Source: Paenisporosarcina sp. HGH0030
GTDB taxonomy: Bacteria > Bacillota > Bacilli > Bacillales_A > Planococcaceae
Assembly: GCF_000411295.1 (NCBI RefSeq)
Contig: NZ_KE150422.1
Span: 401,238 to 465,237, forward strand
DNA: 64,000 nucleotides
Direction: 5' to 3'
In this document: one piece after another, positions 9,683-17,444 of the stretch
Position numbering within the stretch: position 1 is the stretch's first letter
How the letters are laid out: every line of letters begins with the position of its first letter
Made by a program: the position numbers and the translations under genes
The notes under the pieces: generated by a model
Seen by the model: only the letters and a program-made list of their open reading frames with translations
The model's database searches: none
Told to the model about the DNA's origin: nothing

Positions 9683-9760
9683 TCATTGCTCCATTACAGT
9701 GCCATATTATTGAATAACATTATGATACGCTTCTTCGTGGCACATCTATATGAATTTTTT

Positions 9761-9898
9761 CTATTTTCGAATCGCTGCTTTTTCTCTAAAATCAATGATT
9801 AGATCCAACTTAATCATAAAGTAAACACCTAGAATTCCATTTAAGCCATATGTCTCTTTTGTAATTTCTACTTGTACTTTAAATGAATCTGCAAGGTT
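9761..9898 (-). pseudogene. Remnant of a retropepsin-like aspartyl protease C-terminus
   Basis: A minus-strand frame of 45 residues ending at TAG reads DSFKVQVEITKETYGLNG followed by ILGVYFMIKLDLIIDF. This resembles the C-terminal end of bacterial gag-type aspartyl protease domains (pattern LNGI-G-DFM-LIID). No start codon, catalytic Asp-Thr-Gly or upstream continuation is present, because stops interrupt the frame. The rest of the 560-base spacer shows only a terminator. The family call is by eye. Confidence 0.4.
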
Positions 9899-9961
9899 AG
9901 GGAATTACATTGATTTTATACTTTAAGGCGATAAATATTACTTGTATTCGGCAATACCTAT

Positions 9962-11740
9962 TTATACTTCCCTAGTTTCTTCCCTTAGCCATACTCTCTC
10001 TTCTTCATTTAAATAAGGAGCTAGCTTTGTGTATACCTCTTGATGATAATTATTTAACCATTGCTTTTCACTCTCTGTTAACATATCTATATTGATACCG
10101 GATAAATCAATTGGGCAATACGTGATTGTTTCAAACTTCATAAATTGACCAAACTCTGTTTTCTCGTCTTCAACTACTAACATCATATTTTCAATTCTAA
10201 TTCCATATTTACCTTCGAGGTAAATTCCGGGTTCATTCGTAATAATCATGCCTTTTTCTAATATAACATTATTATTATCATTCCTTATGCTTTGTGGTCC
10301 TTCATGAACATTCAAGAAAAAACCTACCCCATGTCCAGTCCCGCATTTATAGTCCAAACCATACTGCCAAATTGGTTGTCTTGCTAAAACATCTAAGTTA
10401 GAGCCTGTTGCTCCGTATAAATATTTTACTGAGCTTAATGCAATAAATCCTTTTAACACCAAAGTAAAATCTCTTTTTTGTTCATCGGTAAGTTTTCCTA
10501 AAACAATCGTTCTTGTAATATCTGTTGTTCCATCATAATACTGTCCGCCTGAATCAATTAAAAAAAGACCTTCATTCTTAAGAGTATATTGGGTTTCTTT
10601 ATTGGCTTTATAATGCATCATCGCAGCATGTTCTTTATAACCCGCTATCGTATCAAAGCTAGGTCCAACAAATCCTTCCTGACCCCTTCTGAAATCTTCT
10701 AATCTTTCTTCTGCAGTAATCTCTGTAATTTCTTCTTTATCTACAGAGTTTTTTAGCCATTTTATAAATTTCACCATGGCTAAACCATCTTTTATTTCAC
10801 ACCATTTTAAATTTTTTATCTCAACTTCATTTTTAATAGCTTTTAAATTAGTCGTGATGTTAGGAATTTCAATTTTCTTTGTATTGCTGTTAATGGCATT
10901 ATATAAACTGATATTTGTTTTATTCGTATCTAAAATAACGGCATCTCCGTCTGAAAGATTTCTCAAGAATGTTTGTATTTCATGATTCGCTTTTAACTCG
11001 ATTCCTTCAGCCTCCAGTTCTAATTTAACCAAAGCGGGAACCTTGCATGAATCAATAAATAAATAACATTTATGTTCTGCTACGATTACATTAGCTATTA
11101 CAATTGGATTGTTAGGCACATCGGCTCCTCTTATATTTAAAAGCCATGCAATGTCATCAAGGGAAGTTAAAATATAATAATTTGCTCCTTTATTTTTCAT
11201 TTCTTCTCTTACTTCACTTAATTTTTCTACTCGTGATTTGCCTGCATATTTAACGTCATGAGTAAACATTGGTCCTTTAGGAATCTCCGGTCTATCTTCC
11301 CACAGATCACCAATTAAATCTTGATTCATTTTTAATGCGATTCTCTTTGCTTTTAGATCTTTTTCCATCTTTTTAACCATATTAATTGAAAAAACATTTC
11401 CATCAAAGCCCACAATGCCTCCTTCATTAAGAACATCTGTTAGCCATTCTGAATAAAATGGTACCCCTGGATCCATCATTCTAAATAATCTGATTCCTGA
11501 GCCCTCAAGCTGCTCTTCAGCTTGAATATAGTATCTACCATCTGTCCATAACCCAGCATCCTCTAATGTAATAACTACAGTACCTGCTGACCCTGTAAAT
11601 CCCGATATCCATTGTCTACATTTCCAATGTTCTGCTACATATTCACTCTGATGTGCATCAAAACTGGGAATTATATAAGCATCCATTTGATTTTCTTTCA
11701 TTAGCTGCCTTAACTTTTCGACCCTATCTCTGATATTCAT
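9962..11740 (-). CDS. Aminopeptidase P family (M24B) Xaa-Pro peptidase, three-domain type
   Basis: Metallopeptidase of 592 residues with two creatinase-like N-terminal domains and a C-terminal pita-bread catalytic domain. Metal-ligand motifs are visible: DSGGQYYDGTTDITRT (two Asp), GTGHGVGFFLNVHEGP (His), NEPGIYLEGKYGIRIEN (Glu) and a final Glu. The length matches the large cytosolic XPNPEP1-like form rather than the 350-residue PepQ/YpdF form. ATG at 11740 has GGAGG 8 nt upstream, and the longer GTG frame is rejected. It overlaps the EutH-like gene by 17 bases, so both are translated from one message. It probably removes N-terminal residues before proline. Confidence 0.9.
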   Translation of the reverse strand: MNIRDRVEKLRQLMKENQMDAYIIPSFDAHQSEYVAEHWKCRQWISGFTGSAGTVVITLEDAGLWTDGRYYIQAEEQLEGSGIRLFRMMDPGVPFYSEWLTDVLNEGGIVGFDGNVFSINMVKKMEKDLKAKRIALKMNQDLIGDLWEDRPEIPKGPMFTHDVKYAGKSRVEKLSEVREEMKNKGANYYILTSLDDIAWLLNIRGADVPNNPIVIANVIVAEHKCYLFIDSCKVPALVKLELEAEGIELKANHEIQTFLRNLSDGDAVILDTNKTNISLYNAINSNTKKIEIPNITTNLKAIKNEVEIKNLKWCEIKDGLAMVKFIKWLKNSVDKEEITEITAEERLEDFRRGQEGFVGPSFDTIAGYKEHAAMMHYKANKETQYTLKNEGLFLIDSGGQYYDGTTDITRTIVLGKLTDEQKRDFTLVLKGFIALSSVKYLYGATGSNLDVLARQPIWQYGLDYKCGTGHGVGFFLNVHEGPQSIRNDNNNVILEKGMIITNEPGIYLEGKYGIRIENMMLVVEDEKTEFGQFMKFETITYCPIDLSGINIDMLTESEKQWLNNYHQEVYTKLAPYLNEEERVWLREETREV

Positions 11741-12845
11741 TACTAATACCTCCATTTTCCTTAAGACTAAATTCTTTACTTTCACGGTCATACAGCCATG
11801 CGGCTAGTACTATACTAATTATTCCGGCTGTAAGCTTTGATATTATAAATGCTCCTATCATATCTGGTGCTACTCCTGACACAAATCCAAGTTGACCACC
11901 AAATACAAATGCTCCACTTACTCCAAAGGCAGTACATACCACTTTTCCTTTAGGATTCATTTCCTTATATGTTCCAAATATCAGCAGATTACTAGCTAAA
12001 CTTCCTAGAATGCCTGCTACTGACACTGAATTAATTCCAAATTTCTCCCCTATTTTTTCAAAACTATTTTTAAAAATTCGATTAATAAGCGCTAGCATAG
12101 GATATGCTCCACCTAAAACAAATGCGATCTTGGCTACTATAACAGTAGATTCAGATAGTGGTGCTAATCCTGATACAAGCCTTACATCAAATATCACTTC
12201 TATACCTTGTAAAAGTAACCCAACAGTACTCAAACTCACTATAAGCTTTCCAAATACATTAAAAACTTTTATAAAAACATGAGGAACTTTTAATAATCCT
12301 GCCCCTAAAATAATGGCAAAAACAAATATAGGGACCAGATTCAACACTAATATATTGATATTTATTTTTTGCCATAAGCCTGCTGCAAGACATCCTATTG
12401 GTATAGTAATAATTCCAACCAACACACCCTTAGAAAAGTATTTTTCGTCCTCTTTAGAAAGCATCCCTAATGCGACAGGTATTGTAAAACTAATTGTGGC
12501 TCCTAAAGTAGATGCAATGATAATTCCTGAGAATGCCCCCATTTCCTCTGTCAATGCTAGCTTATTAGCCATTTGATAGCCCCCCATATCTATAGCTAAA
12601 AATGCTGCTGGAACTATAGAGGGATCTAGATGAAAAAATCTACAGATTGGAATAATCACAACAGATAAAAAATCTGTAAATATAGGGACTAATGAAATTA
12701 TTCCTATCATGCCAAGCCCTAAAGCCCCCATGGTCTTTATGCCTTCCTCAAATTTCCCACCCAGTTTCAAATGATTTCCGGTAATATAATCAATAGCTCC
12801 GATTACAAAAAAAGAACCAATTAGATATAATATTAATTTATCCAT
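11724..12845 (-). CDS. EutH-like ethanolamine permease family protein
   Basis: An integral membrane protein of 373 residues with about ten hydrophobic helices. It resembles EutH of ethanolamine-utilisation clusters along its length (GAIDYITGNHLKLGGKFEEG near the start, then AAFLAIDMGGYQMA, and GGQLGFVSGVAPDMIGAF late). EutH moves ethanolamine across the membrane, but no other eut gene is present here, so the cargo may differ. ATG at 12845 is preferred over a GTG 12 bases upstream, which overlaps the AAGTGG site. It sits between an XRE-cupin regulator and an M24B peptidase in a clearly AT-rich operon. Confidence 0.8.
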   Translation of the reverse strand: MDKLILYLIGSFFVIGAIDYITGNHLKLGGKFEEGIKTMGALGLGMIGIISLVPIFTDFLSVVIIPICRFFHLDPSIVPAAFLAIDMGGYQMANKLALTEEMGAFSGIIIASTLGATISFTIPVALGMLSKEDEKYFSKGVLVGIITIPIGCLAAGLWQKININILVLNLVPIFVFAIILGAGLLKVPHVFIKVFNVFGKLIVSLSTVGLLLQGIEVIFDVRLVSGLAPLSESTVIVAKIAFVLGGAYPMLALINRIFKNSFEKIGEKFGINSVSVAGILGSLASNLLIFGTYKEMNPKGKVVCTAFGVSGAFVFGGQLGFVSGVAPDMIGAFIISKLTAGIISIVLAAWLYDRESKEFSLKENGGISNEYQR

Positions 12846-12885
12846 TGTAATTACCACTTTCTATTAACTTTATATAATGTCTTTA

Positions 12886-13467
12886 CTAGTCAGCATCTGT
12901 ATTATCAAATCCTCTATTGTAGATATAATTAGGCGTATTAACAGCTATAAGCTTGACCATTTTATTAGTATAATTAGCCCAATTGTGGGCAATATTTGAG
13001 TCCATATGAACACTGTCACCAGGATATACTTCATGCCTCTCACCATTTATGTAAACTGTTAATATACCCTCTAAAACATAAATGAACTCTTCTCCCTCAT
13101 GCTTATAGGATAATATTTCTTCATCTTTCTTTTGAGGAAGAATTTCTATAAGCCTTGGAACAAGTTGTTTATTTTCCAAATTTGTACTTAAACTATACTT
13201 AATAAAACCACCTTCTACTGAATCCATTATTTTTTGTTCATAACTTCTTAAAACCATATCTTTCCTTTTAATTGGATAATCAAAAAAATGTGTTAAATGT
13301 ACTTCCAAAATATCAGCTAGTTTTTCAAGTGAATCCACTGCAATGGTAGTAAGCCCCCTCTCTAATTGAGACAGAAATCCAACAGATAGTTCGCTTTTTT
13401 CACTTAACTCTTTCAAAGTAATTCCTTTTTCAGTCCTCAATTTCTTTATTTCCATTCCTATATTCAT
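12886..13467 (-). CDS. XRE-family transcriptional regulator with C-terminal cupin domain
   Basis: A regulator of 193 residues. The N-terminal helix-turn-helix (about 6-60, EIKKLRTEKGITLKELSEKS) is followed by a cupin barrel (about 110-185) with KHEGEEFIYVLEG and GDSVHMDSNIAHNW motifs, the arrangement of PuuR-like sensors of small amines, amino acids or sugars. ATG at 13467 is preceded by GGGGTGA. An upstream in-frame ATG is AT-rich and has no site. First gene of the operon. A TTGAAT-N17-TATATT promoter and palindromes upstream suggest autoregulation. The ligand is unknown. Confidence 0.88.
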   Translation of the reverse strand: MNIGMEIKKLRTEKGITLKELSEKSELSVGFLSQLERGLTTIAVDSLEKLADILEVHLTHFFDYPIKRKDMVLRSYEQKIMDSVEGGFIKYSLSTNLENKQLVPRLIEILPQKKDEEILSYKHEGEEFIYVLEGILTVYINGERHEVYPGDSVHMDSNIAHNWANYTNKMVKLIAVNTPNYIYNRGFDNTDAD

Positions 13468-13497
13468 TACTTCACCCCGAATTTCATATTCGTGAAT

Positions 13498-13526
13498 AAT
13501 ATAATACATATCAGAGTAAAATTCAA
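13498..13526 (-). promoter_or_regulatory. Sigma-A-type promoter of the XRE-cupin/EutH-like/peptidase operon
   Basis: On the minus strand, TTGAAT (13521-13526) and TATATT (13498-13503) are separated by exactly 17 bases, with the regulator start 31 bases downstream of the -10. Confidence 0.6.
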
Positions 13527-13540
13527 TCTATTGTGAAATA

Positions 13541-13558
13541 ATTTCATAAACATGAAAT
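13541..13558. promoter_or_regulatory. Palindromic candidate operator upstream of the XRE-cupin gene
   Basis: Perfect inverted repeat ATTTCAT-AAAC-ATGAAAT lies 15 bases upstream of the -35. A degenerate version (TTTCATATTCGTGAAT, about 13483-13498) adjoins the -10, so two sites could bracket the promoter. Confidence 0.5.
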
Positions 13559-13622
13559 TTAATTAATTAACGTTATCATATATTCTCGCAAGAACAGTCC
13601 GTAGAATAATACAATCTGACAC

Positions 13623-13657
13623 AAAAAAAGACGCTTGATCTATTAGATCAATGCGCC
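13623..13657 (-). terminator. Probable terminator, minus strand
   Basis: Read on the minus strand, GCGCATTGATC and GATCAAGCGTC form an imperfect stem followed by seven T residues. No intact minus-strand gene ends here, so it may be left over from a deleted gene. Confidence 0.55.
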
Positions 13658-13840
13658 TAGATTGTTAAATAATAAAATACGAAAAAAAGCTATCTTATTG
13701 TGCCTTACTCAACTAAAGTACCAATAGCTCGAAGGAGAGTAGAAAACTTTTAGGGTTCTCCATTCAATTAGCCGTTTTTCGGTATCCCAGTTTGCCATAC
13801 ACTCTAATCTATGTAGCCCAGATTTTGTCATATATTATAT

Positions 13841-13906
13841 ATAGGGGGTACCGGTCACTCAACAGGTTCAGAATTCGTTATCGATGGTGGATTAACTACA
13901 CAGTAA
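13841..13906 (+). pseudogene. C-terminal remnant of a short-chain dehydrogenase/reductase
   Basis: The frame reads GGTGHSTGSEFVIDGGLTTQ then stop, the canonical tail of classical SDR enzymes (normally ...STGSEFVIDGG-TAQ). Upstream of residue G the similarity is lost, and a stop occurs at 13814-13816, so the Rossmann fold and the Ser-Tyr-Lys active site are missing. A good terminator follows at 13942, as expected for the 3' end of a once-intact gene. Confidence 0.72.
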
Positions 13907-13941
13907 TAAAAGTACATGAAAAAATCTGTATATGATTTATA

Positions 13942-13990
13942 AAGGCTGATTTTCTTTTAGTAAAGAAAATCAGCCTTAGTTTTTTATTTA
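13942..13990 (+). terminator. Terminator downstream of the SDR remnant
   Basis: Perfect 16-bp stem (AAGGCTGATTTTCTTT / AAAGAAAATCAGCCTT) with a TAGT loop and a following AGTTTTTTATTT tract. Confidence 0.85.
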
Positions 13991-14016
13991 ATTTAATTTA
14001 ATTTAATTTAATTTAA
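13987..14016. repeat. TTTAA pentanucleotide tandem repeat, six copies
   Basis: Six uninterrupted TTTAA units directly after the T tract of the preceding terminator. The rest of the spacer 13507-14083 outside the listed sites shows nothing further that I recognise. Confidence 0.95.
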
Positions 14017-14083
14017 TACCGCACTTATTTGTGGTAAGGTTCCCCGTGGTGTATCTAAATGAGGTTTTTATAAACTTGATATC

Positions 14084-14803
14084 CTAATATCCCAAAATAG
14101 CAACATTCTGATTTTGCAAAACAAACCTATTATCCAACCATGCTAAAGTATTCAAAACAAACCCTAAAGAATCAGCATTATATCTCCCAGCAATTTTCTG
14201 ATAGGCCAATAGCTCATACCGTTTATTTAAATCAAAATCTACAGGATATAAACCACTAAGAGGATTTACAAATCCAGTAATAGGACTCTTCAGTTTGCCA
14301 TTTTCATCATATATTTCATTTAAATACTCGGTGCCTTTTGTTGAGATGTCTATAATGTACTTTTTATTATTTATCATGCTAACAACTTCCACTTTATAAT
14401 AATCTTGATAAGTAACCTCATATTGGTACTGCTCATTATATACATTAAAATCAAATAATAATTGTGCTGTATTATCCACAAAGGAATAAATATAATGGTA
14501 CATAATTCCACCACTACCACCTGTAGCAATACTTATGAAAATATCATCTACTCCATTCCCAGTAAAATCCCCCAAGAATACAGTAGGATTGTAGCCTGCA
14601 TTTTCACGAAGTGAGACACTTGTTAACTCGCCAGATCTCCCATCTTGAACGAGCAGGGTGATATTTTGAATAAATGGACTATCTGGAGTCATTATGCCGG
14701 TTAAATAGACATTATCAGGTACTCTATCCCCAGTTACATCTCCACGAGCAAACGAAACTACATTCGGAGGATTCATGTTCGTCCTAGCGTAATAATTATT
14801 CAT
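14084..14803 (-). CDS. VCBS/FG-GAP-repeat-like protein of unknown function
   Basis: A 239-residue protein without signal peptide or membrane helix. Two calcium-loop-like motifs are seen, GDVTGDRVPD (residues 21-30) and GDFTGNGVDD (78-87), each at the start of a beta-rich unit as in VCBS/FG-GAP propeller repeats. AAAGGAG precedes the ATG. Comparable proteins occur in Bacillus and Paenibacillus genomes without a known role. The gene is isolated, between the SDR remnant and a region of decayed sequence. Confidence 0.72.
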   Translation of the reverse strand: MNNYYARTNMNPPNVVSFARGDVTGDRVPDNVYLTGIMTPDSPFIQNITLLVQDGRSGELTSVSLRENAGYNPTVFLGDFTGNGVDDIFISIATGGSGGIMYHYIYSFVDNTAQLLFDFNVYNEQYQYEVTYQDYYKVEVVSMINNKKYIIDISTKGTEYLNEIYDENGKLKSPITGFVNPLSGLYPVDFDLNKRYELLAYQKIAGRYNADSLGFVLNTLAWLDNRFVLQNQNVAILGY

Positions 14804-15043
14804 AACATGCTCCTTTACATAATACCTATAATCATCATTTTCCTACGTTCTAAAAGAATTCTAGCTACTGTTTATTAGTATTTATTAAGTAATATCTTAT
14901 GCCCCGATATTATTATCGAACAATCAAACCTTCACCTTAAATCCTGCAAACCGAAATTTACTTGTTGTATATGGCCCTACCTCAATGAGCATACCAGCCC
15001 AAACCACTCCCTATAAAATTATTGTATGTGTTGAAAAAAAAAG

Positions 15044-15332
15044 TTAGGCACCATAAATGTATGATACGGTTCCATAACTCATATCTTTTTGATTCGTTAC
15101 AATTCGATTTCATCCATTAGAAGAAATGACTTCGCCTCTATAATCACTTGGCAATTACTTGGTGTACCATATGCAGATCAATACTTATATGACACCATAA
15201 GCGTAAGTAAATCTTTTATAGCTAAAATACACGTGTATGTGAGTACAAGTTGATAGGTAAATGACTAGATGCAGGAGCACCAACTTCACCACTACCATCT
15301 TTGGTCCCTCCACACCAAGTAGAAGCATATGC
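15044..15332 (-). pseudogene. Decayed minus-strand gene, probably for a small secreted protein
   Basis: Two non-contiguous frame fragments point to one broken gene. The upstream piece (15222-15332) contains STWCGGTKDGSGEVGAPASS and ends in a stop. The downstream piece (15044-15150) reads SDYRGEVISSNG, an in-frame TGA where Trp is plausible, then NRIVTNQKDMSYGTVSYIYG and a stop. Stops and frame changes lie between them. The family is not recognised. The rest of the 574-base spacer (14804-15377) holds nothing else that I can identify apart from the terminator at its end. Confidence 0.4.
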
Positions 15333-15345
15333 TAAATATATAACA

Positions 15346-15379
15346 AAAACGGAGCGCCAATTCTTTGGCACTCCGTTTT
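15346..15379 (-). terminator. Terminator overlapping the end of the small membrane protein gene
   Basis: Near-perfect 15-bp stem (AAAACGGAGTGCCAA / TTGGCGCTCCGTTTT on the minus strand) followed by T residues. The hairpin starts at the stop codon of the gene at 15378-15584. Confidence 0.85.
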
Positions 15380-15584
15380 ACATTTTTGCTTTACTGGTTT
15401 GTTTACGTCTATGAAGGAATTTACGACCTGTTAGAGAAATCAGTAACAAGACCAGTACTAGTACTAAAATTTGCATATATGATAAATTAAAATATTTAGC
15501 ACCTGTAACAATTAATAGTGTAGAAAGCGTACCTTTTACAGTGAAAAAAATAATAATCCATAATCCGCTTTTTTTCCAGTTCAT
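15378..15584 (-). CDS. Small two-helix membrane protein, unknown function
   Basis: A 68-residue protein with two hydrophobic helices (about 7-28 and 36-52) and a strongly basic C-terminal tail (GRKFLHRRKQTSKAK), which is expected to face the cytoplasm. AAAGGGG precedes the ATG, and a terminator overlaps the stop. Upstream is a consensus-like promoter covered by a Fur-box-like sequence, so expression may respond to iron. The family is not recognised. Confidence 0.65.
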   Translation of the reverse strand: MNWKKSGLWIIIFFTVKGTLSTLLIVTGAKYFNLSYMQILVLVLVLLLISLTGRKFLHRRKQTSKAKM

Positions 15585-15708
15585 TTATATTTTACCCCTT
15601 TGATAGTTCTTGAAAGTGATATCTTAATAGAAATCTAATACATTAAGAAATAAAAAAGTAGATTTTTTTTAAAAAACAAAAATCATTTCAATTTAATGTA
15701 ACGAATTC

Positions 15709-15738
15709 ATGTTAAATGAAATTGATAATCATTGTCAA
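15709..15738 (-). promoter_or_regulatory. Promoter overlapped by a Fur-box-like operator
   Basis: On the minus strand, TTGACA (15733-15738) and TAACAT (15709-15714) are 18 bases apart. Bases 15723-15737 read TGATAAT-C-ATTGTCA on the plus strand, one mismatch from the 7-1-7 Fur box TGATAAT-N-ATTATCA. It would drive the small membrane protein gene, whose start lies about 125 bases downstream of the -10. Confidence 0.5.
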
Positions 15739-15797
15739 ATTTACTAAGGATTTTTAAATGTCTAATTGTTTTTCCATAAGCCTATATTTCCTTTTAC

Positions 15798-16130
15798 TTG
15801 CAAATAAGCACTATAAAAAAACAGAAAACAAATTTCATTCAACTACGTGCCAGCGAAATAATTACCCAGCAAGACTATAGAGAGGTAATACAGCAAAATG
15901 AGTCGAGTTTGCAGCAACTTAGTCACACTAAATTGGAATTAGGAAAGAAACTTAATAATTCCTCAAACCATAAGCAAGTGATAATAATTCAGAAACAGCT
16001 TGCTCACATTACAAAGTTGGATAGTTTAACACCAGAGTTATTGCACCGCCTAATCGAAAGGTTAGAAATAAAAGCAGACGGAACAGCGAGAATCTTTTAT
16101 AGATTCTCGTTGCCATCTGCTATTGTTTAA
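15798..16130 (+). pseudogene. C-terminal remnant of a large serine recombinase
   Basis: About 110 residues read like the end of transposon- or phage-type serine recombinases. A coiled-coil-forming segment (ITQQDYREVIQQNE...) is followed by LTPELLHRLIERLEIKADG and TARIFYRFS, a DUF4368-like tail. The catalytic resolvase domain with its active-site serine and the recombinase zinc-ribbon are absent, and no ribosome binding site precedes the TTG. I read this as debris of an integrated element. Confidence 0.72.
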
Positions 16131-16367
16131 CGTAATTTTAGCAACACGCAGCACTCCACATGTGCAGAGTGTATGTGGCAACACAAGGGTGCTGGTGGGT
16201 TTATACATTCTTAAGACGTTTTTCTTTTAGAAAACAGACTTTATCAAAACAAAAGCTGCCGGCTGAAAAGGAACTTGAAACTGAATAAAATAAGTACACA
16301 TGAGTTGATGTGATTCATTTTTTCTCTAACTTTTTGAGGGTTACATCATTTCACTGTCCCCGTCCCA

Positions 16368-17330
16368 TCAACATTCTTTTCCAAAGTTATCAAGCAATGC
16401 ACGCACTTCATCTGTTGATTTCGTGTTCATCAATTGATTTCTTAATTCACCAGCTCCACGGAATCCTTTGACATAAATTTTGAAAAAACGATGAAGCCCT
16501 GTGATTGAACGTGGCAGTGCTTCCGCATATTGATCTTGAAGATCAAGCTGCAGTCTTAAAAGATCAAGGTATTCTTTACTGCTATGCTCTTTTGGCTCTT
16601 TTTCAAAAGCAAAAGGATTTTTAAAAATACCTCGCCCGATCATAACGCCATCAATACCATATTGTTCAGCAAGCTGCAGCCCAGTTTGACGGTCAGGAAT
16701 GTCTCCATTGATTGTTAGCAGCGTATTTGGTGCGATACTGTCACGTAATTTTTTGATTTCCGGAATTAGCTCCCAATGCGCATCTACTTGGCTCATTTCC
16801 TTTCTTGTACGTAAATGAATAGAAAGGTTCGCAATATCCTGTTTTAAAATGTGCGTTAGCCACTCCTCCCACTCATTTACATCCTCATAGCCAAGTCGTG
16901 TTTTCACGCTGACAGGCAGTCCGCCCGCTTTTGCTGCTTGAATAAGTTCTGCCGCAACGTCTGGACGCAGAATAAGGCCACTACCCTTCCCTCTCGATGC
17001 CACATTAGGTACAGGGCAGCCCATATTAATATCGATGCCTTTAAATCCTAGCTCTGCCATGCCAATACTCATTTGACGGAAATATTCGGGATTATCCCCC
17101 CAAATATGTGCCACCAATGGCTGTTCATCTTCTGTAAAAGTCAAACGGCCACGCACACTTTTCATGCCCTCTGGATGACAATAGCTATCCGAGTTTGTAA
17201 ACTCTGTGAAAAATACATCCGGTCTACCTGCTTTACTTACTACGTGACGAAAAACAACATCTGTCACATCTTCCATTGGTGCAAGTACAAAAAATGGTCG
17301 TGGTAAATCACGCCAAAAATTTTCTGTCAT
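16368..17330 (-). CDS. dus: tRNA-dihydrouridine synthase
   Basis: FMN-dependent enzyme reducing uridine to dihydrouridine in the tRNA D-loop. The 320 residues form a TIM barrel with APMEDVTD at the start, the catalytic cysteine in [17 protein letters not shown], the VKTRLGY segment and the C-terminal FMN-phosphate motif [16 protein letters not shown] at 17330 is chosen over a TTG 12 bases upstream, though the AGAGG site is a little far (about 14 nt) and the start is not certain. The spacer upstream of the recombinase remnant shows no other gene. Confidence 0.92.
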   Translation of the reverse strand: MTENFWRDLPRPFFVLAPMEDVTDVVFRHVVSKAGRPDVFFTEFTNSDSYCHPEGMKSVRGRLTFTEDEQPLVAHIWGDNPEYFRQMSIGMAELGFKGIDINMGCPVPNVASRGKGSGLILRPDVAAELIQAAKAGGLPVSVKTRLGYEDVNEWEEWLTHILKQDIANLSIHLRTRKEMSQVDAHWELIPEIKKLRDSIAPNTLLTINGDIPDRQTGLQLAEQYGIDGVMIGRGIFKNPFAFEKEPKEHSSKEYLDLLRLQLDLQDQYAEALPRSITGLHRFFKIYVKGFRGAGELRNQLMNTKSTDEVRALLDNFGKEC

Positions 17331-17399
17331 ATTTAAATTCAAATCCTCTCATTATGGGTACATAGTCAAACGCTCGGTCAAAAAATATAAAGCGAAATG

Positions 17400-17440
17400 A
17401 AAAAAGGAACGTATTCCTCGATGGGAAATACGTTCTTTTA
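17400..17440 (-). terminator. Terminator of rlmCD
   Basis: Minus-strand hairpin AAGAACGTATTTCC / GGAATACGTTCCTT followed by a T tract, directly after the rlmCD stop codon. Confidence 0.8.
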
Positions 17441-17444
17441 TATA

